Below the pieces are notes generated by a model, which ran no database searches, was not told the DNA's origin, and saw only the letters and a list, made by a program, of their open reading frames with translations. Positions 46,831 through 55,527 of a stretch of DNA of 64,000 bases are shown one piece after another. Source of the stretch: UBA4660 sp034408895 (GTDB lineage Bacteria; Bacteroidota; Bacteroidia; Flavobacteriales_D; Sanyastnellaceae); contig JAWXCI010000010.1 of assembly GCA_034408895.1 (NCBI GenBank), forward strand, positions 1 to 64,000, given 5' to 3'. The translations under genes and the position numbers were made by a program. Within the stretch, counting starts at the first letter, position 1, and every line of letters starts with the position of its first letter.

Positions 46831-48561
46831 ATGAAATTCAAGAATTTTCCATTTTCCATTTTCCATTTTCTATTGGTGTGGCTTACTGCCTCCTGCTTCT
46901 TGCCAACTTTCAGCAACGCCCAGCAACAGGAATACAAAGACTTTCATGACAACGGCCAACTGCGCACCGAAGGCCAATACGAACGTGGTGTGGAGCATGG
47001 CAAATGGAAATTCTATTTCCCCGATGGTGTGTTGGAGGAAGAAGCGAATTACTATATGGGAAGGCTTCATGGTTCAGTAAGAAAATTTCATGCGAATGGC
47101 AAGCCCATGATTGAAGGCTATTTCAAATGGGGTAGGCAGGACAGTGTGATGCGGGCCTTTTCAGGCAAAGGAGTAACGCTCGAATCAGGCTATTACAATG
47201 ATGGATTGAAGACAGGTCGCTGGAATTATTTCCATGCGGAAGGTGACACTCTGATGGTGGAAGAGTATCGCGACACTGTGATGTACCTCTGGAGTTTTTA
47301 TGGCCGCGATAAAGAATCGCATGTGAAAGACGGCAATGGGAAAGTGCTGGAGAAAAATGCTGCAGGCAAGATGATAAGGCTGACCACATACGTTACCGGA
47401 CTTCGTGATGGCGAGTACACCGAGCGCTATCCCGATGGTACAATTCAGACTTCTGGTCAGTATATGCATGGACTTCGCAACGGTATGTGGATTGAAAACT
47501 ATGCAGCCAGCCTGCCTGCCGCACAGACAGGAAACATCAAAAAGAAAGCTACCTACACATCCGGGGCATTAGATGGTTTGTTCGAGGAGTATTCATCAGA
47601 CGGAAAACCAATTGTCCTCGGCAGTTACTCCATCAACAAAAAGAATGGCTTTTGGACTTGGTACATGGAGGATGGCAAGAAAGACATGGAGGGAAGTTTT
47701 GAAAATGATTTGCAACAGGGCGATTGGATTTATTGGTACGGCAACGGCCAGAAACATTACTTCGGGAAATTCGTGAATGGAAAGATGGAGGGACGCTGGA
47801 CCTGGCAATACTTCGAAGGACAAAAATGGAAAGAGGGAAATTTTTCATCAGGAAAGAAAAACGGATTGTGGACTTCGTGGTTCGAAAATGGAAAGAAGTT
47901 GCACGAGGGAAATTATGCGGATGATCTGGAAGAAGGCGTTTGGACATCGTGGTATGAAAACGGTGCGGTACAGGACGAGGGTAGCTATCAACAGGGAAAA
48001 ATGAATGGCAAATGGCAAGGCTGGCACCCGGGCGGAGTTAAACACTATGAAGGCCAATGGACCATTGCAAAACAAGTATCGGGACTTGCCGCAGCACAAG
48101 AGAAATACATGCCAGTGGATGGAGTGAAGTACGAACAAGCAACGGCAGGTGACATAAAAACAGGAGTGTGGAAATACTGGAACGAAAAGGGAAGGCAGGA
48201 GAGCATGATCACTTACAATAGAGCGGGGGAGATGCATGGCAAAGCGGAGACTTACAATGAAGCTGGTGCTGTCACTTCGCGTGGCAGTTATGCACACGGT
48301 AAACCCAACGGCAAATGGCAATACTTCCATGCTCACGGTGCTCGTATGCGCGACTGCACTTACAAAAACGGCCAGCTAAACGGTCCATCGTTTACTTACG
48401 ATGAACAAGGCAGGCTGATTGAAGAGGCAGGTTACAAAGCCAACAAAATGCATGGCGATTTCAAACGCTACAACGACCGCACGGGAAAACTGGAACAACA
48501 CATGGTTTTCGAAAACGGAAAAATGGTGAAGAATGTGGTGGGGAAACCAGGAGGGCAATAA
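46831..48561 (+). CDS. Exported MORN-repeat (YwqK-like) protein
   Basis: 576 residues from the Met at 46831, which opens the signal peptide; an upstream frame start at 46756 adds 25 hydrophilic residues. About twenty repeats of ~23 residues fill the mature part, each like a DG...EG.Y..G...G.W.....NG unit: GQYERGVEHGKWKFYFPDG, EGSFENDLQQGDWIYWYGNG, EGNFSSGKKNGLWTSWFENG. This is the MORN-2/YwqK family; despite the name antitoxin YwqK in databases, here it is a large secreted or periplasmic protein. The signal peptide coding region contains a four-copy heptamer repeat (46845-46872) that could switch the reading frame. Confidence 0.85.
   Translation: MKFKNFPFSIFHFLLVWLTASCFLPTFSNAQQQEYKDFHDNGQLRTEGQYERGVEHGKWKFYFPDGVLEEEANYYMGRLHGSVRKFHANGKPMIEGYFKWGRQDSVMRAFSGKGVTLESGYYNDGLKTGRWNYFHAEGDTLMVEEYRDTVMYLWSFYGRDKESHVKDGNGKVLEKNAAGKMIRLTTYVTGLRDGEYTERYPDGTIQTSGQYMHGLRNGMWIENYAASLPAAQTGNIKKKATYTSGALDGLFEEYSSDGKPIVLGSYSINKKNGFWTWYMEDGKKDMEGSFENDLQQGDWIYWYGNGQKHYFGKFVNGKMEGRWTWQYFEGQKWKEGNFSSGKKNGLWTSWFENGKKLHEGNYADDLEEGVWTSWYENGAVQDEGSYQQGKMNGKWQGWHPGGVKHYEGQWTIAKQVSGLAAAQEKYMPVDGVKYEQATAGDIKTGVWKYWNEKGRQESMITYNRAGEMHGKAETYNEAGAVTSRGSYAHGKPNGKWQYFHAHGARMRDCTYKNGQLNGPSFTYDEQGRLIEEAGYKANKMHGDFKRYNDRTGKLEQHMVFENGKMVKNVVGKPGGQ
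46845..46872 (+). repeat. Heptanucleotide tandem repeat inside a signal peptide
   Basis: TTTTCCA occurs three times in a row and is followed by TTTTCTA. It begins five codons after the ATG of the MORN protein. Gain or loss of one unit shifts the frame by one base. Confidence 0.85.
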
Positions 48562-49234
48562 GCATAGAACAAAGGGCAATCTATCCGCCACTTCAAATCA
48601 GCACAGAGTCACATCGTTCTTCCTACTTCCAACTCCCCACATCTCACCTCCCACATCTCATATCTCAAAAGCTATCAGGCGGATTGTTCTTGTGCTTTGG
48701 CTCACCGTGCTTGCGTTTTGTCTTGGCACTTACGTTTTGCATCCTGAGTATTTCACTGCGGAATGCATTGCGAATTTTCTTGACCGGTTTCGTGGCGGTT
48801 TGATGGTGGCGTACATCGTGCTGCACATTCTTCGTGCGTTTACATTGCTGCCAAGCACACCATTAGTTATTGCAGGAGTGCTTCTTTTTCCGGGACAACC
48901 GGCAGGTGTACTTGCCATGTGCGTGACAGGAATTGTTCTCTCTTCTGTTCTTATTTATTACTTCTCCGAATTCCTCGGGTTTGATAAATACCTGGAAAGA
49001 AAAAGTCAGAAGCGCATGAATTACATCCGCACAAAATTGAATCATCCGATGGCTACTGTGTTTGTTGCAGCATGGGCTTTCTTCCCAATTGTGCCAACAG
49101 ACCTGTTGAGCTACGCAGCTGGTTCTGTGCGCATGAATTTCTGGCGCTTCATTATCGGGATATTTATCGGAGAAACATTGCTATGCGCGATCTATGTGTA
49201 TGCCGGAGCTGAGTTTTGGGGAAGGATAATTTGA
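48533..49234 (+). CDS. TVP38/TMEM64 (VTT/DedA-like) membrane protein
   Basis: Up to 233 residues; homology-like sequence starts only around residue 47 (KAIRRIVLVLWLTV, near position 48671). The ATG at 48533 lies inside the MORN gene, and the next ~40 residues are low-complexity (Pro, His, Ser). No ATG exists near the first membrane helix, so a GTG or unusual start is likely. The VTT core is present: LPSTPLVIAGVLLFPG, the reentrant-type GIVLSSVLIYYFSEFLG, and WAFFPIVPTDLLSYAAGSVR followed by FWRFIIGIFIGET. VTT proteins are implicated in lipid scrambling or transport. Function here unknown. Confidence 0.8.
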   Translation: MWWGNQEGNKHRTKGNLSATSNQHRVTSFFLLPTPHISPPTSHISKAIRRIVLVLWLTVLAFCLGTYVLHPEYFTAECIANFLDRFRGGLMVAYIVLHILRAFTLLPSTPLVIAGVLLFPGQPAGVLAMCVTGIVLSSVLIYYFSEFLGFDKYLERKSQKRMNYIRTKLNHPMATVFVAAWAFFPIVPTDLLSYAAGSVRMNFWRFIIGIFIGETLLCAIYVYAGAEFWGRII

Positions 49235-49364
49235 ACTGGCGTGGACATTTGTCCGTGCCACACGTTCGGAGGACTTGCAGTCGGTACGATACGTTCGCCC
49301 GACCATGTGCACAGCGTTGTCAGGATTGTTTTCATAACTCTTCATCATAAAAACATGTTCAACA

Positions 49365-51530
49365 ATGTGCATAAATACCTTCGCACGAAAACAACACCCA
49401 TTGGCAAAAACAAAAAAAAAGCAGAGCACTACCAAACTTGATCTGCGCAAGGAAATTCTGGATGTATTTCATAAGTATCCTCGCAGGCCTCTTAACCACA
49501 AACAGGTTGCATCAGCGCTGGGCATCAGCGATAGCGGTATTCGCACACTCATCTTTGAGTTGTTGAATCTTGAGGCAGAGAATGGCAAACTGAAAGAAGT
49601 TGAGCGCGGGCAATTCGTGCTTAAAGAAATCCAGACGGAAACCTATCAGGGCATAATTGAGATCACCCGATTCGGGAGAGGATTTGTGACTGTTGATGGT
49701 TTTGAGAAAGACATTGAAATTGCAAAGGGAAATACGGGTTTTTCATTTTATGGCGATACGGTGGAAGTGCAGCTTAACCCTAAAGCGCGCAGGCCGGAAG
49801 CAAGAGTGATTCGTGTAGTGGAACGCAGGCGTAAAGAATACGTAGGCATCATAGAACTTTCAAAAGACCACGGATTTTTCCTGCCATCGGACAAAAAGAT
49901 TCATTCCGATTTCTATATCCCGAAAGACCAGATTGGAAGTGCAAAGCATGGAGACAAAGTGGTTGTTGAAATGACTGGCTGGGATAATCCTGACAAGAAT
50001 CCATTCGGCAAAGTGGTGCGCGTGTTGGGCAAGCCTGGAAATCACTTTGTGGAAATGCATGCCATCATAGCTGAGTTTGGATTGCCTTATGAATTTTCCG
50101 AGGAAGTAAACCGCGAGTCAGAAAAAATTTCAACTACTATCACCAAAGAGGAAATTGCCATGAGGAGAGACTTTCGCGAGGTGCTCACTTTTACCATTGA
50201 TCCCTTTGACGCAAAAGATTTTGATGATGCACTCTCATACAAAAAACTTGAAAACGGAAATGTGGAGGTGGGAATTCACATTGCTGATGTGAGTCATTAC
50301 GTGTTGCCGAAAACATTGCTTGAACAGGAAGCCATTAATCGGGCAACGTCAGTTTATCTGGTGGATCGCACCATTCCCATGCTACCCGAAAAGATTTCGA
50401 ATGAATTGTGCTCACTCCGGCCCAACGAAGAGAAATTGTGTTTCTCCGCAGTGTTCGAGCTGGATGCAAAAGCGAAATTGAAAAAGGAATGGTTTGGAAG
50501 AACGATTATTCTTTCAAACAGGCGATTCACCTATGAAGAAGCACAGGAGGTAATTGAAACAGGCAAGGGAGATTTTGCTGCTGAAGTGCAACATCTCGAT
50601 AAACTCGCCAAGCTGATGCGCGAGCAAAGATTTGTGGCGGGGGCGATTGATTTCGATACTGAAGAAGTGAAATTTAAGCTGGATGAAAAGGGATTTCCGC
50701 TGGGCGTCATCATCAAGCGGATGAAAGACAGCAACCGGTTAATTGAAGAATTCATGTTGCTCGCCAATAGAAAAGTGGGTGAGTTCATAGGAAAAGCAAA
50801 AGACAACCAGCAGGAGAAAACTTTTGTGTACCGCGTTCACGATTTGCCATCTGAAGAAAAGTTGACCCAGTTGCGCACGTTTGTAAAACACCTGGGGTAT
50901 AAACTTCCAAAACCGACCGACAGCAATTCAGTGGGTGTGATTCGTGCACTGATGGATAAAGTGGCGGGCCAACCTGAAGAAGACATCATCAAACAAATGG
51001 CGATTCGTTCGATGGCTAAGGCTGAATATTCCACAAAAAACATTGGGCACTACGGGCTTGCATTTAAATACTACACGCACTTCACATCACCCATAAGACG
51101 ATACCCTGATGTGATGGCGCATCGGCTCCTTCAACATTATCTTGACGGAGGAAAAAGTGTGAGCGCTGCGGACTATGATGTGAAGTGCAAACACAGTTCG
51201 CTGATGGAAAAACGCGCTGCGGAAGCGGAGCGCGCAAGCATCAAGTACAAGCAAGTGGAGTATATGCTGATGCACGAAGGACAGGAATTCGAGGGAATTA
51301 TTTCAGGCCTGGCAGGATGGGGATTTTATGTGGAAGTGAAAGAAACTAAATGCGAGGGTATGGTTCCACTCAAGACGTTGAAAGATGACAACTATGAATT
51401 TGATGCGGAGCGGTACATCATAAAAGGATTGAGAAAACGCAGGGAATTCCATCTGGGTGAAACGGTGCGAATCCGTGTGGCGGGAGGTGACTTGCAGGAG
51501 AGGAAGCTGGATTATGAGTTGTTGGGATGA
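49365..51530 (+). CDS. rnr: Ribonuclease R
   Basis: Up to 721 residues. The first Met (49365) is followed by a TACCTTCGC sequence that resembles a Bacteroidota -7 promoter element, so the real start may be the TTG at 49401 (LAKTKKKQ). Domains in order: an N-terminal winged helix (about 25-75), cold-shock domains, then the RNB catalytic domain with IDPFDAKDFDDALSY carrying the magnesium-binding aspartates and YTHFTSPIRRYPDVMAHRLL. The C-terminal S1 domain (FEGIISGLAGWGFYVEV) ends the protein. It degrades structured RNA 3' to 5'. Confidence 0.94.
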   Translation: MCINTFARKQHPLAKTKKKQSTTKLDLRKEILDVFHKYPRRPLNHKQVASALGISDSGIRTLIFELLNLEAENGKLKEVERGQFVLKEIQTETYQGIIEITRFGRGFVTVDGFEKDIEIAKGNTGFSFYGDTVEVQLNPKARRPEARVIRVVERRRKEYVGIIELSKDHGFFLPSDKKIHSDFYIPKDQIGSAKHGDKVVVEMTGWDNPDKNPFGKVVRVLGKPGNHFVEMHAIIAEFGLPYEFSEEVNRESEKISTTITKEEIAMRRDFREVLTFTIDPFDAKDFDDALSYKKLENGNVEVGIHIADVSHYVLPKTLLEQEAINRATSVYLVDRTIPMLPEKISNELCSLRPNEEKLCFSAVFELDAKAKLKKEWFGRTIILSNRRFTYEEAQEVIETGKGDFAAEVQHLDKLAKLMREQRFVAGAIDFDTEEVKFKLDEKGFPLGVIIKRMKDSNRLIEEFMLLANRKVGEFIGKAKDNQQEKTFVYRVHDLPSEEKLTQLRTFVKHLGYKLPKPTDSNSVGVIRALMDKVAGQPEEDIIKQMAIRSMAKAEYSTKNIGHYGLAFKYYTHFTSPIRRYPDVMAHRLLQHYLDGGKSVSAADYDVKCKHSSLMEKRAAEAERASIKYKQVEYMLMHEGQEFEGIISGLAGWGFYVEVKETKCEGMVPLKTLKDDNYEFDAERYIIKGLRKRREFHLGETVRIRVAGGDLQERKLDYELLG

Positions 51531-51531
51531 T

Positions 51532-51910
51532 TCAGAAAACAACAAACTTCTTTGTTGAAACATTTCCATTGACTTCCGATAAAATCTGGTAAACTCCTGG
51601 TGCAAACTGAAAATCAAAATCAATCATAGATAAACCCGGTTCATGGTGCCTTTGAAAACTGGCAATCTCTCTGCCTGTTGATTCGAAAAATTTGCCGCAA
51701 AGGATCGGAAAGATTATCACTCAGATACTATCCATCCAGGTTTACTGCATTGCCGGAATTGTTCTTTAGTTCGATGAAGTCTGGTGTGTCCTCATTCAGG
51801 TCAAAAACTGTCTCACTGTTCTTCGAGCATACTTCATGGATCACAACACCTTGTGGTTTGCAAAACTGTGCACAAACAATTACCAGAAAAATCACCAACG
51901 TTGCTTTCAC
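51532..51910 (-). pseudogene. Broken lamin-tail protein with T9SS sorting-domain remnant
   Basis: From a GTG at 51910, a signal peptide (KATLVIFLVIVCAQFCKPQG) leads into a lamin-tail start (VVIHEVCSKNSETVFDLNED and DFIELKNNSGNAVNLDG). The frame then meets TAG at 51728-51730, where tryptophan (TGG) is expected, and continues with YLSDNLSDPL. Soon after, a different frame takes over and encodes the end of a sorting domain: ESTGREIASFQRHHEPG, then FDFQFAPGVYQILSEVNG and STKKFVVF. The middle of the gene is missing. This is a pseudogene with a nonsense codon, a large internal deletion and a frameshift. Its intact relative by domain is the gene at 15222. Confidence 0.8.
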
Positions 51911-52008
51911 TTTTTTGAGGGTAATGGTTGAAAAGGGTGTAAGGTAAATACTGCCGGCCTTGCATACAGTCGCGGTAAAATCCTCCCTTCCATGTTTAAT
52001 TCGCTCCT

Positions 52009-53838
52009 GTGAAAAGTTGCTCCACTTTTGTTCTGCTCGCCTTGCTGTTTGTTGCATCAACTGCACAATGTCAATGCACACCATCGGATGCAGGCGCTGG
52101 TTACCCCTTCTATCATGGTGTTGCATCGGGCGATGCTACAGAACATGAAGTATTGATTTGGACCAAGGTGACTCCCGAAGGAAGTTTTTCCGAACTTGAA
52201 GTGATGTGGAGGATGAGTGAAGATTCGCTAATGGTAAATGTGGTTGCGCAAGGTTCAGTGGTTACTAATGATGAGAAAAACCTTAGCGTGAAAGCGGTCG
52301 TAACCACTCTTGAGCCAGGCACATGGTATTACTATGAATTTGAGTGGAGCAATTACATCTCACCGAGAGGACGAACAAGAACACTTCACGAAGACAACAG
52401 TCCAATGTCCATCGCTGTTTTTTCATGCTCAAATTACGAGCGTGGATACTTCAACGCGTATCGCGATGCGCTGGAGAAAAATAACTTCCACGCAGTGATT
52501 CATGTCGGAGATTATTTCTATGAGTATGCAGCCGGTGTTTCCTCATCAGGATTGCCTGACCGTATTCATGAACCACTCAACGAACTTTTTACCCTCGATG
52601 ATTACCGGACACGTCATGCGCAATGTTGCCTTGATGATGACTTGCGTGAACTGTCAAGACAATTTCCAATGTATTCTATCTGGGACGATCACGAATTCCG
52701 AAATGATTGTTACAGTACTGGTGCATGGGGTCACGATGAAAATGTTTACGGCCCTTGGGAAGAAAGAGAACAGGCGGCCAAACAAGCATGGTTCGAATGG
52801 ATACCCGTCCGCGATAACGCAGAGTTGAACATTTACCGCAGTTTCGAATGCGGCACTCTCGCTAAATTAATTTTTACCGACACGCGAATGGCAGGTCGCA
52901 GCGCACAAGTGAGTGCGGATTCTCCTTTAATTTTTGATACCACGCGAACCATCATCAGCGAAGAGCAAAAGGAATGGCTTGCAGCAGAATTGCAAAGTGA
53001 TGCCAACTGGAAAGTGATGATGAGTTCGGTCATGCTGAGTCCGCACATCACTTCAAGCGGCTACACAATTGATCCCGATTTATGGGATGGATATGTGGCG
53101 GACAGAAACTGGTTGCTGAATACGATCGAAGAAAATGAAATCGAAAATTTCATTGTTGTTTCCGGAGATTACCATTCCAGCCGCGCGATGAATATTCCTT
53201 TTGCGAATTACAATGACACGCTGGCACAAGGCTCTGCCGGTTGCGAATTCACAACGTGTGCTGTCACATCGTATCCACACTCGGTGGGCGATATTGGAGA
53301 CTTTATGCTTATCAATCCGCACATCAAATTCATTGAACAGACACACAACGGATTTATGATTTTACACCTGGCGCAAGATTTCGCACAAGCGGAATGGAAT
53401 TATGTCAATAGTGTTTTGAGCAACGACTTCAGTTCGTCTTTTGGTAAGCGGGCAATTGTCCATTCAGGAAATTCTTTTGTTGAATTGAGTGATGCTCCAT
53501 CAGGAGTTTCAGCCAATGAAATTCTTCTACTTGCGGATTATTCATCATCACAAAGTTTGATGCACTATGATTTCATTGAGTTAGAACTGATGAATATTTT
53601 TCCAAACCCAACCTCCGAAAAACTATTTATACAGTTCAATTCAGAACCAGGAGAAATTCAATTTTCAGTTTATGATTTGAGCGGAAGAGTTGTTCTCCAA
53701 AAAAATGATTGCATGTCACAACGCGGAATGCACGGATTGGATTTTCAAACACAGCAACTTTCTTCTGGGGAATATGTGTTGGAAATTCAGAAGTCGGGGA
53801 AGAGCATGAGTGTGAAATTTGTTGTGGAAAAGAATTGA
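52009..53838 (+). CDS. phoD: PhoD-type alkaline phosphatase with T9SS sorting domain
   Basis: 609 residues, GTG start opening a signal peptide (KSCSTFVLLALLFVASTAQ). The PhoD N-terminal domain begins at PFYHGVASGDATEHEVLIWT. Metal-site motifs of the calcineurin-like domain are present: IAVFSCSNYERGYFNAY, HVGDYFYEYA, SIWDDHEFRND and VVSGDYHSSRA. The last ~75 residues (IFPNPTSEKLFIQF, FSVYDLSGRVVLQK, SSGEYVLEI) are a type A sorting domain, so the enzyme is exported. It would release phosphate from organic phosphodiesters or monoesters outside the cell. Confidence 0.9.
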   Translation: MKSCSTFVLLALLFVASTAQCQCTPSDAGAGYPFYHGVASGDATEHEVLIWTKVTPEGSFSELEVMWRMSEDSLMVNVVAQGSVVTNDEKNLSVKAVVTTLEPGTWYYYEFEWSNYISPRGRTRTLHEDNSPMSIAVFSCSNYERGYFNAYRDALEKNNFHAVIHVGDYFYEYAAGVSSSGLPDRIHEPLNELFTLDDYRTRHAQCCLDDDLRELSRQFPMYSIWDDHEFRNDCYSTGAWGHDENVYGPWEEREQAAKQAWFEWIPVRDNAELNIYRSFECGTLAKLIFTDTRMAGRSAQVSADSPLIFDTTRTIISEEQKEWLAAELQSDANWKVMMSSVMLSPHITSSGYTIDPDLWDGYVADRNWLLNTIEENEIENFIVVSGDYHSSRAMNIPFANYNDTLAQGSAGCEFTTCAVTSYPHSVGDIGDFMLINPHIKFIEQTHNGFMILHLAQDFAQAEWNYVNSVLSNDFSSSFGKRAIVHSGNSFVELSDAPSGVSANEILLLADYSSSQSLMHYDFIELELMNIFPNPTSEKLFIQFNSEPGEIQFSVYDLSGRVVLQKNDCMSQRGMHGLDFQTQQLSSGEYVLEIQKSGKSMSVKFVVEKN

Positions 53839-54013
53839 TCCGCCCTTTGGAAATTTATCACAAATTCACCCCTTGCGATCAAACCAGAAGTGTTGTAATG
53901 ATGAAGAAGGTTTGCTTTTCTCCCAACTCATCCGCTTGAATTTTTGGGCAACGTTTCAGGTGTAACCGAGCTCAGAATGATGATTACGATAATGTAACTG
54001 ATAAATATCAGCT

Positions 54014-54196
54014 GCTGAAGTGTTTTCGGTCACTCAATGTCACGTGTCAATACCAAAACATTTATCTCATCAATTGTCAATAGAAGTGGTGGACGAAAAA
54101 ATTGATGCGAAGTATGACAATGGCATTCTGAAACTGACAGTGCCTAAGAAAACGGAAACAAAAACACGGAGTGCAAAGGAGAGAAAGGTTTGCTGA
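54014..54196 (+). pseudogene. Remnant of an Hsp20 small heat-shock protein gene
   Basis: The open frame ends with VDEKIDAKYDNGILKLTVPK followed by a lysine-rich tail, the standard alpha-crystallin C-terminal core (the I.A.YdNGiLkLtvPK pattern). Upstream only ~25 further codons remain open, with distorted sequence, and a stop cuts the frame at 54002-54004. The first two-thirds of the gene are missing. A short expressed peptide cannot be excluded. Confidence 0.75.
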
Positions 54197-54279
54197 AGTG
54201 TAGTAAATTGATGGAAGTCCGCCCTGACAGACACAAAGCGAAGGGTGGCTTCTCTTTTACCAAAAACTATGTTTGCCCA

Positions 54280-55527
54280 ATGGATAAAATTAAAACTGAA
54301 GACAGTTTCGAAAGCAGGTTTGAATCTATATTCAATCATGTGAACGAAGGAATTTTGATTGCAAACAGGGATGGAAATATAGTGCTCAACAATCCGAAAT
54401 TATCGCAACTGTTTGACTATGGTGCTGACGACCTCAAGGGTCGGCCGGTGGAAAATCTTATTCCGGTGGCGTTGAGGAAAAATCACATAAGCCACAGGGA
54501 AGGGTATATGAATAAACCCACCCCGAGACCGATGGGAAAAAACATGGTGCTGTTCGGACAGAAAAAGAGTGGTGCCCAGTTTCCTGTTGAAATCAGTCTT
54601 AGTTACTACGAAACGGAGGGAAGCCTTTATGTTATTGCATTTGTGATTGACATCTCGGAGAGATTTATGCAACAGCAAAAAATTGAAGGCATCAATGATG
54701 AGCTGAAACAACTGAATGAGAACCTCGAACGAAAGGTGGGTGAAAGAACATTGGTATTGAGAGAAGCACTCGACTCGCTGGAAAAATCGCGAGATGAATT
54801 GACAATTGCTTTGGAGAAAGAAAAGGAGTTGAACGAAATGAAGTCAAGATTTATTTCAATGGCCTCACACGAATTCCGCACACCTCTTTCAGCGGTGCTA
54901 TCTTCTATCTCGCTTATCGGGAAATACAATAAAGAGGAAGAACAACCCAAGCGAGAAAAACACATTGATAGAATAAAATCTGCGGTCCACAATCTCACCG
55001 ATATCCTCAACGACATTCTTTCACTCGGCAAACTGGAGGAGGGTGTGATTCGTGCGAATATGGTCGTCTGCGACTTGGCTCATTGTATTGAAGAAGTGGT
55101 GGCCGAACTTTCTGCGATTACAAAACCGGGGCAACAAATTCGCGCAACGCATTCGGGCAAAAATGAAATTGTTGCCGACAAACAATTGCTCCGTAACATT
55201 ATCATCAATCTTGTTTCAAATGCCATAAAGTTTTCTTCTGAAGATGCTGCCATTGTGGTGAAGAGTGCGGTGAATATGCACGGAGCAACAGTTGTCGTGA
55301 AGGACAACGGCCTTGGCATTTCGGAAGATGACCAGCGCCATTTGTTCGAGCGATTTTACCGGGGAAAAAACGCCACCAACATTCAGGGAACCGGTCTTGG
55401 TCTCAGTATCGTTTTGAAATACCTCGAACTGATGGATGGCACTATCGAATGCAAAAGCGAACTTGAACACGGTTCCGAATTCATCATTTTTATTCCATTT
55501 CATATAATCAACCAACAACAAGCATGA
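54280..55527 (+). CDS. PAS-domain sensor histidine kinase
   Basis: 415 residues from the Met at 54280; a TTG at 54190 in the same frame overlaps the Hsp20 relic and is unlikely. A PAS domain (about 10-130: SIFNHVNEGILIANRDGNIV, VIAFVIDISERF) and a coiled coil lead to the HisKA box MASHEFRTPLSAV, then the ATPase motifs NLVSNAIKFSS, VKDNGLGISEDD and GTGLGLSIVLKYLE. No membrane segment is present, so it is a cytoplasmic sensor. TATGTTTG at 54268-54275 fits the Bacteroidota -7 consensus but has no clear -33 partner. The stop overlaps the response-regulator start (ATGA), defining a two-component operon. Confidence 0.92.
   Translation: MDKIKTEDSFESRFESIFNHVNEGILIANRDGNIVLNNPKLSQLFDYGADDLKGRPVENLIPVALRKNHISHREGYMNKPTPRPMGKNMVLFGQKKSGAQFPVEISLSYYETEGSLYVIAFVIDISERFMQQQKIEGINDELKQLNENLERKVGERTLVLREALDSLEKSRDELTIALEKEKELNEMKSRFISMASHEFRTPLSAVLSSISLIGKYNKEEEQPKREKHIDRIKSAVHNLTDILNDILSLGKLEEGVIRANMVVCDLAHCIEEVVAELSAITKPGQQIRATHSGKNEIVADKQLLRNIIINLVSNAIKFSSEDAAIVVKSAVNMHGATVVVKDNGLGISEDDQRHLFERFYRGKNATNIQGTGLGLSIVLKYLELMDGTIECKSELEHGSEFIIFIPFHIINQQQA

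Noticed and set aside
49365..49400. First 12 codons of rnr as real coding sequence
   Set aside because: They overlap a sequence resembling a -7 promoter element and are not typical of RNase R. I kept the longer frame in the coordinates but doubt it.
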